Assembly (NCBI RefSeq): GCF_003315635.1
Contig: NZ_PDCG01000003.1
Location: 186,001-250,000, forward strand
Direction of reading: 5' to 3'
Source of the DNA: Bifidobacterium aemilianum
GTDB taxonomy: Bacteria > Actinomycetota > Actinomycetes > Actinomycetales > Bifidobacteriaceae
Length of the DNA: 64,000 nucleotides
Position 1 is the stretch's first letter. Each line of letters opens with the position of its first letter. Below, piece after piece: positions 43,758 to 52,407 of the stretch. Position numbers and translations under genes: made by a program. The notes under the pieces were generated by a model. That model was not told the origin of the DNA, did no database searches, and saw nothing but the letters and a program-made list of their open reading frames with translations.

Positions 43758-45200
43758 ATGACCGAAACCATAACCACTCGCGAAGGCCAGCCTTGGGCTG
43801 ACAACAACCATAGCCAAACCGCCGGTAGCCGCGGCCCAATCCTGCTTCAGGACTATCAACTGCTGGAGAAGCTGGCCCACTTCAACCGCGAGCGGATCCC
43901 GGAGCGTGTGGTCCACGCCAAGGGTGCCGGAGCCAAGGGCAGCTTCACCCTGACCAAGGATATGAGCGCCTACACCAAGGCTGATGTCTTCAATGGTGAA
44001 GGCAAAACCACCCCGGTGCTTATCCGTTTCTCACAGGTGGCCGGCGAGTCTGGATACCCCGATACCCTCCGGGATGTGAGGGGTTTCGCCTTGCGTTTCT
44101 ACACCCAACAAGGCAACTACGATGTGGTTGGCAACAACACCCCTGTCTTCTTCGTCAACGACCCGCTTAAGTTCCCTGATTTCATCCATTCCCAGAAGCG
44201 TGACCCTTCCACCCACCTGCGGACCAACGACATGCAATGGGACTTCTGGTCCCACTCGCCCGAATCGGTCCACCAGGTCACCTACCTGATGGGTGACCGT
44301 GGCAACCCGGCCTCCTATCGGACCATGAACGGCTATGGCAGCCACACCTTCAAGTGGGTCAACGCCAACGACGAGCAGTTCTGGGTCAAGTACCATTTCA
44401 TCTCCGCCCAGGGCGTCAAGAACATGACCGATGAGCAGGCCGCGAAGACCGCCAGTGAGGACACCGACTTCCTCCTGCATGACCTCTATGACGCCATCGA
44501 GCAGGGTGACTTCCCCAGCTGGCAGGTCTGCGTGCAGCTCATCCCTTACGAGGAGGGTCTCAACTACAGGCATGACATCTTCGACGTCACCAAGGTGGTC
44601 TCCCACCATGACTACCCCCGTATTGAGATCGGCACGTTCACTCTCAATGAGAACCCGACCAACTACTTCGACGATGTTGAGGAGGCTGCCTTCTCGCCGG
44701 CCAACTTCGTGCCCGGCATCGAGCCCTCCCCCGACAAGCTCCTCCAGGGCCGTCTCTTCGGCTACAAGGATGCCGAGCGTTACCGGCTGGGAGTCAACTA
44801 TGAGGACCTGCCCATCAACAAGCCGGTCAATCCCGTCCATAGCTATGAACGCGACGGCTTCATGGCCCAGGGTCAGGATGGTTCGGTGAATTACGAGCCC
44901 AACAGCAAGGGTGGCCCTGTCGAGGACCTGAGTGCCCGCAACCACGGTGACCGGGTTGAGGGTGTCACGGAGAACTCGCGCCCTTACGAGCAGGACCACT
45001 ACTCGGCCGCCGGCAGCCTCTACCGGGTCATGTCGGAGGAGGAGCGCCAGCGTCTGATCAAGACAATCGCAACCAACCTCGGCTCCGTGTCCGACCAGGA
45101 GATCAAGGTCCTGGAGACCAAGCAGTTCTACCAGGCGGACCCTGAGTATGGCGAGCGTGTGGCACAGGCCCTGGGACTGACCATGGATCTCATTCGATAA
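43758..45200 (+). CDS. katA: monofunctional haem catalase
   Basis: 480 residues, the small-subunit clade length. The distal histidine is H53 in RVVHAKGAGAKG, and FALRFYTQQGNYDVVGNNTP follows. The proximal haem-ligand motif is RLFGYKDAERYRLG with the tyrosine near residue 336. It converts hydrogen peroxide to water and oxygen in the cytoplasm. AAAAGGAA lies six bases before the ATG. A catalase is exceptional in Bifidobacterium and points to the oxygen-tolerant bee-gut lineage. Confidence 0.97.
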   Translation: MTETITTREGQPWADNNHSQTAGSRGPILLQDYQLLEKLAHFNRERIPERVVHAKGAGAKGSFTLTKDMSAYTKADVFNGEGKTTPVLIRFSQVAGESGYPDTLRDVRGFALRFYTQQGNYDVVGNNTPVFFVNDPLKFPDFIHSQKRDPSTHLRTNDMQWDFWSHSPESVHQVTYLMGDRGNPASYRTMNGYGSHTFKWVNANDEQFWVKYHFISAQGVKNMTDEQAAKTASEDTDFLLHDLYDAIEQGDFPSWQVCVQLIPYEEGLNYRHDIFDVTKVVSHHDYPRIEIGTFTLNENPTNYFDDVEEAAFSPANFVPGIEPSPDKLLQGRLFGYKDAERYRLGVNYEDLPINKPVNPVHSYERDGFMAQGQDGSVNYEPNSKGGPVEDLSARNHGDRVEGVTENSRPYEQDHYSAAGSLYRVMSEEERQRLIKTIATNLGSVSDQEIKVLETKQFYQADPEYGERVAQALGLTMDLIR

Positions 45201-45229
45201 TTAACATTCGGCTGCAAAAGCTACATAAT

Positions 45230-45293
45230 CTGGCCAGCCATTCCTGCCGCCTATATGCCCGCTCACAAGCGGCAAGCGGGAATGACTGGCCAG
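45230..45293. repeat. long imperfect hairpin after katA
   Basis: CTGGCCAG and CATTCC pair with GGAATG and CTGGCCAG, and an inner GCCGC/GCGGC extends the stem. It is a probable terminator or mRNA-stabilising element for katA. Confidence 0.6.
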
Positions 45294-45393
45294 GTCATTG
45301 TTATCGGCGTCATCGCAGGCATGTCACAAACCAGCTGGCTCAGCGATGAGCTGAGCGGAAAATTGAACACAGCCAACAGCACAGACGAGTGTG

Positions 45394-45447
45394 GCCGTGA
45401 ACGCTGCCCAGGCCAGAGATTGGTCCAGCCTGGGCAGCGTTCACGGC
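45394..45447. terminator. 20-bp perfect stem between convergent katA and deacetylase genes
   Basis: A 20-bp exact inverted repeat (arms 45394-45413 and 45428-45447) with a 14-base loop ends three bases before the deacetylase stop codon. It lacks a U-tract, but its stability suits a bidirectional stop. Confidence 0.7.
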
Positions 45448-45450
45448 AGC

Positions 45451-46896
45451 TCACATGCGCAAGATGTTGGTCCGGGAATAGTAGACGGCACCCGGCCTCG
45501 GGTACTCGCCGGTAAGCTGCTCGATAGTCACCAGGCGATAGTCCTGACCCTGCTTTCGCAGACCATCAATAATATCTGGCAGTGCCTTGACGGTATGGGT
45601 GAAGGTGTCGTGCATGAGTATGATGTCGCCTGGACGAGCCTGACTCAATACCTTCTGCTTGACTGAGGAGACGCTGGCCCCCTTGGCCCAGTCATAGCCT
45701 TCAGCGTTATAGAGGGCGATTCCGGCTGCCAAATGATTGCCTATGTAGGCCCGGCTGGCCTCATCCACAACCCCATGGGGAGGCCGAACCAAGTTGACCG
45801 GCCGACCGGTCGCGGAGGCGATAACCGACGAGGTCTCATCCAGCTGCTGAGTCTCATGGTGCTGGGAGAGGATGTCAGGAAGATTCTCATGGCTCCAGGT
45901 ATGGCTGCCCACTGGGTAACCGCGGTCGGCAGCGATTTTGAGCTTTGCGCCGGTCGTCGCATTAACCCGTTGCCCAATGGCGAAGAAGCTTGCGGTGACA
46001 CCCTTGACCTTCAAGGTCTTGAGCACCTCATCGGCCATGGGGGAGGGGCCGTCATCGAAGGTGAGAGCCAGGCAATGCTGCCGGCCGCAATCAATGCCTG
46101 CCTTGCGATTCTGGGCCTGAATGACCCTGTCTGCCGAACGGTATAGACGTTGTCTGGCATCTTCCAGCTCATGCCGTGGAACCGCGGGCTGCTGGTCCAA
46201 TAATCGTCTGACCTGCCTGACCCCATCTGATAGGTCATCTCGCACGCTGGCCTTATCTACTTGGCCTTGGGAATCCTTAATCAGGCTCGCCATGCCCGGC
46301 ACCAGGGCTTCCAGGCTTTGACGGGATGCGGATGTCGCTTCGGCATCCCGATCAAGCACCACACGGTCCAAGGGGTCGAAGGCGGACTGGAGAGAGGCAA
46401 TGCGCTGGCCGAAAGCCAGGGCCTTGTCCTTGGAGCTTGAGGCATTGGTCCGCAGATCCCAGATCAACTGTTTGGCTTGGCAGCTGGGAATGCTCCCACT
46501 CTGGTCCTGCGCAGCTTGGAAGGCTTCGACCTTCTTCAGGCTGTCTGCAGCCCGCTCGATCTCCTGGGGGCCGAGGTTCGCTCCCCCTGAACCCATCCGC
46601 TTGGCCTGATCAAGAAGCCCGGCGTTCCTGTTCACGAGGCTGGAAAGATGCTGCTTGTTGATCTGCAAGGAGTTGCCCCACTCCATGCAGTCGGCGATGG
46701 CCTGCCGATAGTACCGATAGACGGGCCTATAGGCTACGGCTCCTGCCAGAAGAACGAAGGAGGCCATGACCAGGAGGCTGACCAAGACCTTTCCACTATG
46801 ACCCCTACGGTACTTCCGACGGCCTGACCGGTCACCGGAATCACCATGTGGAGCCCCCCGCTTACTATCACTCCTATAGGCAGTCGCGTCATCCAT
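45451..46896 (-). CDS. membrane-anchored polysaccharide deacetylase (NodB domain)
   Basis: 481 residues. A basic cytoplasmic start and one helix (about 36-56, VLVSLLVMASFVLLAGAVAY) precede an extracellular helical region of about 220 residues and a NodB domain. Catalytic motifs are ALTFDDGPSP, GSHTWSHENL, LVRPPHGV and IILMHD, all expected for an active metal-dependent esterase. It probably removes acetyl groups from peptidoglycan or a wall polymer, which gives lysozyme resistance. Confidence 0.92.
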   Translation of the reverse strand: MDDATAYRSDSKRGAPHGDSGDRSGRRKYRRGHSGKVLVSLLVMASFVLLAGAVAYRPVYRYYRQAIADCMEWGNSLQINKQHLSSLVNRNAGLLDQAKRMGSGGANLGPQEIERAADSLKKVEAFQAAQDQSGSIPSCQAKQLIWDLRTNASSSKDKALAFGQRIASLQSAFDPLDRVVLDRDAEATSASRQSLEALVPGMASLIKDSQGQVDKASVRDDLSDGVRQVRRLLDQQPAVPRHELEDARQRLYRSADRVIQAQNRKAGIDCGRQHCLALTFDDGPSPMADEVLKTLKVKGVTASFFAIGQRVNATTGAKLKIAADRGYPVGSHTWSHENLPDILSQHHETQQLDETSSVIASATGRPVNLVRPPHGVVDEASRAYIGNHLAAGIALYNAEGYDWAKGASVSSVKQKVLSQARPGDIILMHDTFTHTVKALPDIIDGLRKQGQDYRLVTIEQLTGEYPRPGAVYYSRTNILRM

Positions 46897-47004
46897 CGTG
46901 ATTGTCTCGCATCCTTCTCCCTACCTTCGCCCTGCCATCATACAGACGTTCCGCCGGCCAATCAATCACAACCCAGGCCCATCGTGCCCGGCTGCCTGCC
47001 TCCC

Positions 47005-49008
47005 TCAGTGGGCGCAGGCGAAACGGTAGAGGGCCCAGTCCTTGGCGAAGGCGCCCTTGCTACTGAAATCCTCCACCTTGGTCAGTACGCCCTCGGACAC
47101 ATACTGGTCGATCTGGCTCTGGTTCTGGAAGGGGTAATACTGCTCCTTGAAGGTGAACATCTGAAGGCTGGGAGCCTGCGGGCCCATGCTGAGGAAGTAT
47201 TCAGGTGTTGTTGGGCCGATTGGGCAGACGGTACCCAAGAGGGTCGGCTTATCGCCGGAACCGAAGGCCCGCTCGACTTGCCCAAAGATGGCTCCGTTCT
47301 TCTCGATCATGGGATTGTAAATGGGGTAGAGCATGCGGCCGCCGAACACGGTGGCGCCGTACATGGAACCATTGAGGGGGTCGGAGATGATGGTGGCGTC
47401 GGTGCCGGTCTGCTTGATGACTTCGGCCAGCACCTCCAACTTGGCCTGGGTCAGTTGCTCATAGGGATCGGAGTCGTCGAGGACGATATTGGTGTCAATG
47501 CGGTCTGAAAGCTCCTGGCGTTGGGGGTTGTCCAGCTGGCAACCCAGGGCCAGCAGGGCTACAAGGACCAGGGAGATCGCCGTAGTCAGTCGTTCAACTG
47601 CCAGCTTGCGCGGGCTGGTGGACTGCGCCACCGTTTCGGCGTCCACGATTGGCTCCGACCGGCCGGCGCCGGGACTGGCCGCCAGAGCCGACAGGGCGAA
47701 GACAATCAGAAGCAGGACCGCGAAGGGAATCATGGTCAGGGGCCGGGTCTCGGCACGGTACCAGGCGGCGGTGATGATGTTGGGGAACCAACCGGTCAGT
47801 GAGGTCGAACAGACATAGACCAGGGCCACCAGTGCCGCTGCCAGCAGTATGGAGATTGCATCCTTCCGGGCCCGCCTCAGACCGGTGAGTTGGGGGCGGA
47901 TGGCCAGGCCCAGGCAGAGGAATATGGATACCAGGACCAGCGCCGCCATGCAGACCCCCAGGGGCCCGGTAATGTCGTCGTTGACAAAGCGACCCAAGGC
48001 CTCAGCTACGGTGCGGTTGGGGGTATAGGTGTGGAACCATTCGCCTGGGTTCAGATAGCGGTTGGACTTGTAGGTCGCCTTCATATAGAAGAAAAAGGCC
48101 ACGGCACCCGCCAGGACCAGCGCCGCCAATCCGGCGATCCACTTCCAGGGCAGGCGCAGCAGGAGGAAGGGGGCCATGAGCAGCAGCCAGGTGAAGACGA
48201 TGCGGGGATGGGCGAAGAGGCACAGGGCACCCAGCAGAGCGGTCATCAGAATCCAGAAGAGGGCTGGTCTTGTGCCGGTCTGACGGAAGTCCTCCACGGA
48301 GTCGAGCAGACGGAGGGAGGTATAGAGCCAGAAGGGCAGCAGACTGGTGGCCAGACCGAAGGCGACCAGGGGGCCGGAAGACAGCATGGAGTAAGGATGC
48401 GCGGCCGAGGATACGGCCAGGACCGGTACGATGATGGCCATGGCACAGGAGAACGGTCGCCATTGCCGGGCCGGAAAAGATGGGGCTGTCAGACTGTGGA
48501 GGTGGGTGGAATCCTGCTCCTCCGCATCCAAGCTTTGAGAGGCGAAGGAACCATGACCGTCCACCTGACGTGTCCAATATGTGGACAACAGCAGGATCCC
48601 TGCAGGCCAGAGCAGCCCGGATGTCGCCAGCCACACCAGATTGAAGGCTGTGTAGACGTTCATGCTGATGCCGAGAACGCCGGCAAGTTTGATCAATCCG
48701 GCGGCCATGATGTGGAACATGGGCGGGTAGTAGGCATCATTGGGCCACAGGTGGGTTGCGGCCCCCAGACCATCATCGAGAATCCTGCGGATGAAGTAGT
48801 AGTGGGCGGGGGCGTCGATCTGGTGAATGGGCAGGGTCCATACCTCGCTCCCCTTGGGGAACCAGGCCAGCACGCAGGCCAGGGCAAGCAGCACACCAAC
48901 CACCGAGCAGAACGGGAGGGAGGCCTTTCGTAGCCAGGTCCAGGCTTGGGTCTGGCCGCTGCTGGTGCTGCTGAGCTGCCGTGTGTGGGTTTCCATGTCG
49001 TGCCTCAT
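47005..49008 (-). CDS. large polytopic membrane protein, DUF6541-like
   Basis: 667 residues with 12 or more helices. The motif QIDAPAHYYFIRRILDDG lies in the first external loop and a non-membrane domain ends the protein. This layout is that of DUF6541 proteins, which resemble polyprenol-phosphate sugar-dependent (GT-C) glycosyltransferases. Mannosyl or other sugar transfer outside the membrane is plausible. The ATG at 49008 follows TATTCT by six bases, which suggests a leaderless mRNA. Confidence 0.75.
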   Translation of the reverse strand: MRHDMETHTRQLSSTSSGQTQAWTWLRKASLPFCSVVGVLLALACVLAWFPKGSEVWTLPIHQIDAPAHYYFIRRILDDGLGAATHLWPNDAYYPPMFHIMAAGLIKLAGVLGISMNVYTAFNLVWLATSGLLWPAGILLLSTYWTRQVDGHGSFASQSLDAEEQDSTHLHSLTAPSFPARQWRPFSCAMAIIVPVLAVSSAAHPYSMLSSGPLVAFGLATSLLPFWLYTSLRLLDSVEDFRQTGTRPALFWILMTALLGALCLFAHPRIVFTWLLLMAPFLLLRLPWKWIAGLAALVLAGAVAFFFYMKATYKSNRYLNPGEWFHTYTPNRTVAEALGRFVNDDITGPLGVCMAALVLVSIFLCLGLAIRPQLTGLRRARKDAISILLAAALVALVYVCSTSLTGWFPNIITAAWYRAETRPLTMIPFAVLLLIVFALSALAASPGAGRSEPIVDAETVAQSTSPRKLAVERLTTAISLVLVALLALGCQLDNPQRQELSDRIDTNIVLDDSDPYEQLTQAKLEVLAEVIKQTGTDATIISDPLNGSMYGATVFGGRMLYPIYNPMIEKNGAIFGQVERAFGSGDKPTLLGTVCPIGPTTPEYFLSMGPQAPSLQMFTFKEQYYPFQNQSQIDQYVSEGVLTKVEDFSSKGAFAKDWALYRFACAH

Positions 49009-49014
49009 GCGACA

Positions 49015-49020
49015 AGAATA
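49015..49020 (-). promoter_or_regulatory. putative -10 box of the leaderless DUF6541 gene
   Basis: TATTCT on the minus strand ends six bases before the ATG at 49008. Confidence 0.45.
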
Positions 49021-49366
49021 TAACGGCGATTGCCGCAGCAAACAGTCAGTTCGCAATCAACCGCTCGATGTTCACAAGACCGCAAGCTTCGCGCTGTCAG
49101 GCACTATGCACAAGATCGGGCGCTGCACAGTCAGGGAAGCTCATCGGCGACGGACCGCTGGCACTCATCTGACTCCCAGCCAACTTCAAGAAAAACGACA
49201 GCATGGCACCAGACTTTAGCACCCATAATGTATGCGGTGGCGCGCGGCAACAGCTTCGGCCACGGCGGCCATAGCCGGTGAGATTGCGCAGGGACCCCTG
49301 TCAACGCTATGGCCGAGAATGGAATCCAGTCATAGACCTGGAAGCCAACTACTGTGGAGGCAATGA
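49021..49366. other. 346-bp divergent intergenic region
   Basis: No gene. It holds the promoters of the leftward DUF6541 gene and the rightward permease. CATAATG near 49227 is a possible -10 for the permease, though it lies about 140 bp upstream of the start. Confidence 0.45.
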
Positions 49367-50728
49367 ATGTTCGTTCTCAAGAATGCCTGGGCCGCCCTGA
49401 TGCGACACAAGTGGCGCACGGTTCTGACCGTCATTGTCGCCCTGGCGGTCAGCTTCGGCAGCATCCTGGCCCTGTGCATCGAACAGGCCTACAACAAGGC
49501 AACGGTCAGTGACTACCAGGCGCAGACGCCCACTGTCGCCTTTCGTCTGACTGATCAGGCCCTGGCCAAGCGCAATGGGGCCGATAGCAGCTGGACCGAC
49601 AATTACCTGACCACCGACCAGTACAGTACCTACCTGAGCTTCCTCAATCAGCAGGATCCCAACCAGAGTGCAGCGTCATCATTGCCCCAGGTCACCGCCT
49701 CAACGCTCGGCATCTCCATGCCCACCCGGCAGAGTGACAGCATCAAGGCCATCGCCGGCAAGGCCGACCAACCCGCCGATAAGACCGGCGGTGAGCTGAC
49801 CCTCCAGGGCTTCTATACGGCAGATGCTGCAGCGGCAAACGAGGCCGGAAAGTTCACACTGATCTCCGGCAAGGACCTGGACTACCAAGGTTCAGACACC
49901 AAGGGCGCCCTAGTCTCCCAGGAGCTGGCGGACAAGAACAAACTCAAGCTGGGCTCCAGCTTCAAGCTGGGTGACCCCGAGGACTCCAGCAAAACCTACG
50001 ATTTCACGGTCAAGGGCATATACCGCTACAAGGATCCCGCAGGCAAGGGCCTAGGTGCCGATGCCGCACTCGCCAAGGACAACCGGCAGAACGCCATCTA
50101 CGTCACCTGGCCCGCCTTCACCAGCAACATCAACCCTGAGCGGACCGACGCCAAAGGGTGGTCAAAGCCCAAGATCGACTTCCTGTTCACCCTTGCCTCC
50201 CCTGGAGACTTCGACAAGTTCGTCAAGGGAGTCAAGCAGGAAAAGCTGCCCGCCAAGTATCATGTGGTCTCTCCCTCCCTCGAGGCCTATGAGGCCTCCA
50301 TCAGCCCCATCAAGTCACTCTTCGCCAAAAGTAAGCCGGCGGCCCTCGCCATGTGGGCACTGGGTGGGGCACTGCTGCTGGCTTTGGTGGCTGCCGGCGT
50401 GCTCAATAGGCGCGAGGAGATAGGCAACGCCCTGGTCATTGGCGTATCCAAAGGACGGTTGGGCTGGCAATTCATACTGGAGACCCTGCTACCGACCCTG
50501 CTGGGGCTGGCGCTCGGGACCCTTGCCGGAAGCTTTGGAGCCAAACCGCTGGGTACGGCGCTGGCCAGCGGCTATGCGACTGCGATGACCGGTGGCACCA
50601 TCTGGAAGGTGCTGCTCTGGGGTCTGGCCGCAAGCCTGGTCCTGGCCCTGATAGCCATGCTGCCAGTGGCGTTCACACCCACCGGCAGCATCTTCGCCAA
50701 TCGTGAGATTCAGGAGGACGCACGATGA
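49367..50728 (+). CDS. FtsX/MacB-type ABC transporter permease
   Basis: 453 residues. One N-terminal helix (about 19-39) precedes a large extracellular domain (40-320) and three C-terminal helices with the FtsX pattern (LALVAAGVLNRREEIGNALV, IGVSKGRLGWQFILETLLPT). GGAGG lies six bases before the ATG. It is coupled to the next gene by an ATGA overlap. Such permeases transmit mechanical force across the membrane, to export lipoproteins or antibiotics or to activate wall hydrolases. Confidence 0.88.
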   Translation: MFVLKNAWAALMRHKWRTVLTVIVALAVSFGSILALCIEQAYNKATVSDYQAQTPTVAFRLTDQALAKRNGADSSWTDNYLTTDQYSTYLSFLNQQDPNQSAASSLPQVTASTLGISMPTRQSDSIKAIAGKADQPADKTGGELTLQGFYTADAAAANEAGKFTLISGKDLDYQGSDTKGALVSQELADKNKLKLGSSFKLGDPEDSSKTYDFTVKGIYRYKDPAGKGLGADAALAKDNRQNAIYVTWPAFTSNINPERTDAKGWSKPKIDFLFTLASPGDFDKFVKGVKQEKLPAKYHVVSPSLEAYEASISPIKSLFAKSKPAALAMWALGGALLLALVAAGVLNRREEIGNALVIGVSKGRLGWQFILETLLPTLLGLALGTLAGSFGAKPLGTALASGYATAMTGGTIWKVLLWGLAASLVLALIAMLPVAFTPTGSIFANREIQEDAR

Positions 50729-52065
50729 GCCGAAAGAATTCCCAGCACCAGCAGCACAGGCAGGAAGGCGAGCACATGGACCGGAAGGATGAGGCTCAGG
50801 TACAGACCCGGGCGCAGGCCCTAGCCGGGGAAGAGCCGGCCAAGCAGCCCAGCGAGCAGGCAGACCAGCAGGGCAAGACCGAGCCTGAGGGTCAGAAGCA
50901 CGATGGAGACAAGTTGGCGGGAACCGAGGTCAGCGAGCAGGATGGGACCGCCGCTGATGCTTTTGCCGACGTGCCCATTGAGGTAAACATCGTATTTGAG
51001 GACGATGATTCCGGGGACACGGCCCTTGAGGCTGCTGCTGCTGCCGATGCTGACCGTGCCGCAATTGCTTCCGACAATGAGAACCTGGAATCCGCAGAGG
51101 CCGGGAACCCGACCCAAGCTGCTGCTGATACTGGGCCTGAGTCGTGGCGAAGCGCCCATGATTCCTCCTCATCGGTTGCCGGCGAGCACATGAAGGAGCC
51201 CGCAGGCAGGCAACCGGACGAAGCCGGCCCATCTGCCGCTTCGCCAGCCTTGGCCGCAGGCAAGGCTGGCGACCAGGGCAAGCTGGGGACTGATAGGGAC
51301 CAGTCGCCGGTAACGCTTGCTCGTCATATTGACACATCACTCGCCAGCGGCAATGAGGACGAAGTATTGCTCAAGTCCCACCCCGCCTTCTGCCTGGACC
51401 ACGTGACGGTTCATGACCGCAAATCCGGTCGGGATGTGCTCGTGGACTTGTCTTGGGAGGGTTACCCTGGGCGCACCTATGCCATCACTGGGTTCGACGA
51501 CGAGCAGCGCAAGGCTCTTATGGCTGTGATGGGTGGTTTTCTCAGGCCCTCCAGCGGGCAGGTCCTGGTCAGGAGCTCCAACCTGGCCGACCTGCTGCCC
51601 TCGCAGATCCGAGGCCACCGCATCGGCCTGGTCCCCCAGGAGTACGCCCTACGCCCCGACCTGGACGCCACCGGCAACCTGGTCTACGCCATGGACGCCT
51701 CTGGACGCACCTTCCTCAAACCCATGCCCGAGCTGGCCAGGGATCTGCTGGCAAAGGTCGGCTTCACCGCCGTCTCCTCGGGTGTGCCCGTCAGGGAGCT
51801 GACCGTGATGGAGCGCCGGCTGGTGGCCGTCGCACGAGCCATCTCCTGCGAGGCGGAGGTCCTGGTCATCGACCAGCCCACCGCCGGCCTGGACAGCGAG
51901 GAGTCCGGCAGGATCCTGGATCTCCTGGCCCGCCTGTCCCACCAGGGCGCCAGCAAGCGTTGCATCATCATGCTCACACCCCCACAAGCCGACAGCGACG
52001 GCCAGGACCGGTCCGCCAGCCGCGAGGCCATCACCGCCGCCGCCGATGAAACCCTGGAACTATAG
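50725..52065 (+). CDS. degenerate ABC ATPase-like partner of the FtsX-type permease
   Basis: 446 residues. Residues 1-215 are an acidic, disordered extension. The remainder is an ABC nucleotide-binding fold whose active site has decayed. The Walker A position reads ITGFDDEQRKALM, with no GKS/T. The signature position reads ELTVMERR instead of LSGGQ. Walker B is VLVIDQPTAGLD with Gln for the catalytic Glu. The H-loop reads IMLTPPQ with no His. The Q-loop glutamine (GLVPQEY) and the D-loop remain. ATP hydrolysis is therefore unlikely unless it pairs with another subunit. The frame is intact, so it is not a pseudogene. Confidence 0.85.
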   Translation: MSRKNSQHQQHRQEGEHMDRKDEAQVQTRAQALAGEEPAKQPSEQADQQGKTEPEGQKHDGDKLAGTEVSEQDGTAADAFADVPIEVNIVFEDDDSGDTALEAAAAADADRAAIASDNENLESAEAGNPTQAAADTGPESWRSAHDSSSSVAGEHMKEPAGRQPDEAGPSAASPALAAGKAGDQGKLGTDRDQSPVTLARHIDTSLASGNEDEVLLKSHPAFCLDHVTVHDRKSGRDVLVDLSWEGYPGRTYAITGFDDEQRKALMAVMGGFLRPSSGQVLVRSSNLADLLPSQIRGHRIGLVPQEYALRPDLDATGNLVYAMDASGRTFLKPMPELARDLLAKVGFTAVSSGVPVRELTVMERRLVAVARAISCEAEVLVIDQPTAGLDSEESGRILDLLARLSHQGASKRCIIMLTPPQADSDGQDRSASREAITAAADETLEL

Positions 52066-52407
52066 GCCCCATCCGACCGGGCGGCAGACCGGTCTCATCT
52101 GTCTGCCGACTGCCCGTAACCGGAACTCGTGTGGCAATAGGCCGCGACTGGTGCGTGGACCGTCTTCCATACTCCTATCTGTTTGCTGATATTGGCTGTA
52201 AGGTCTCGAGGGCCCTGGGGCAAGCGGCTCAGCCTGGTCAGTATGCTTTTTCGCTGACATGAATCGGCACAGGGTTGTCAGGATTCTGCGTTGGTTTGCT
52301 GCAGGCTCTTCAGGCCCGTGCCGTGCTGCGTATACTACATAATGGATTTTCGTAACGGGTCGGAGGTCGGCTCGACGGTTCAACCAGTGAGAAGCTTGAA
52401 GGATGTT
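52066..52407. other. 342-bp region before the lysozyme gene
   Basis: A CGGGC-GGCAGAC imperfect hairpin near 52079-52117 may end the permease operon. TATACT at 52331-52336 is a good -10 for the lysozyme gene, giving a leader of about 65 nt. Confidence 0.5.

Noticed and set aside
44031..44999. 322-codon ORF antisense to katA
   Set aside because: Mirror frame of the catalase gene without recognisable domains.
50725..52065. Pseudogene call for the ATPase-like gene
   Set aside because: The frame is open over 446 codons, coupled to the permease, with conserved fold landmarks. Decay is restricted to catalytic motifs.
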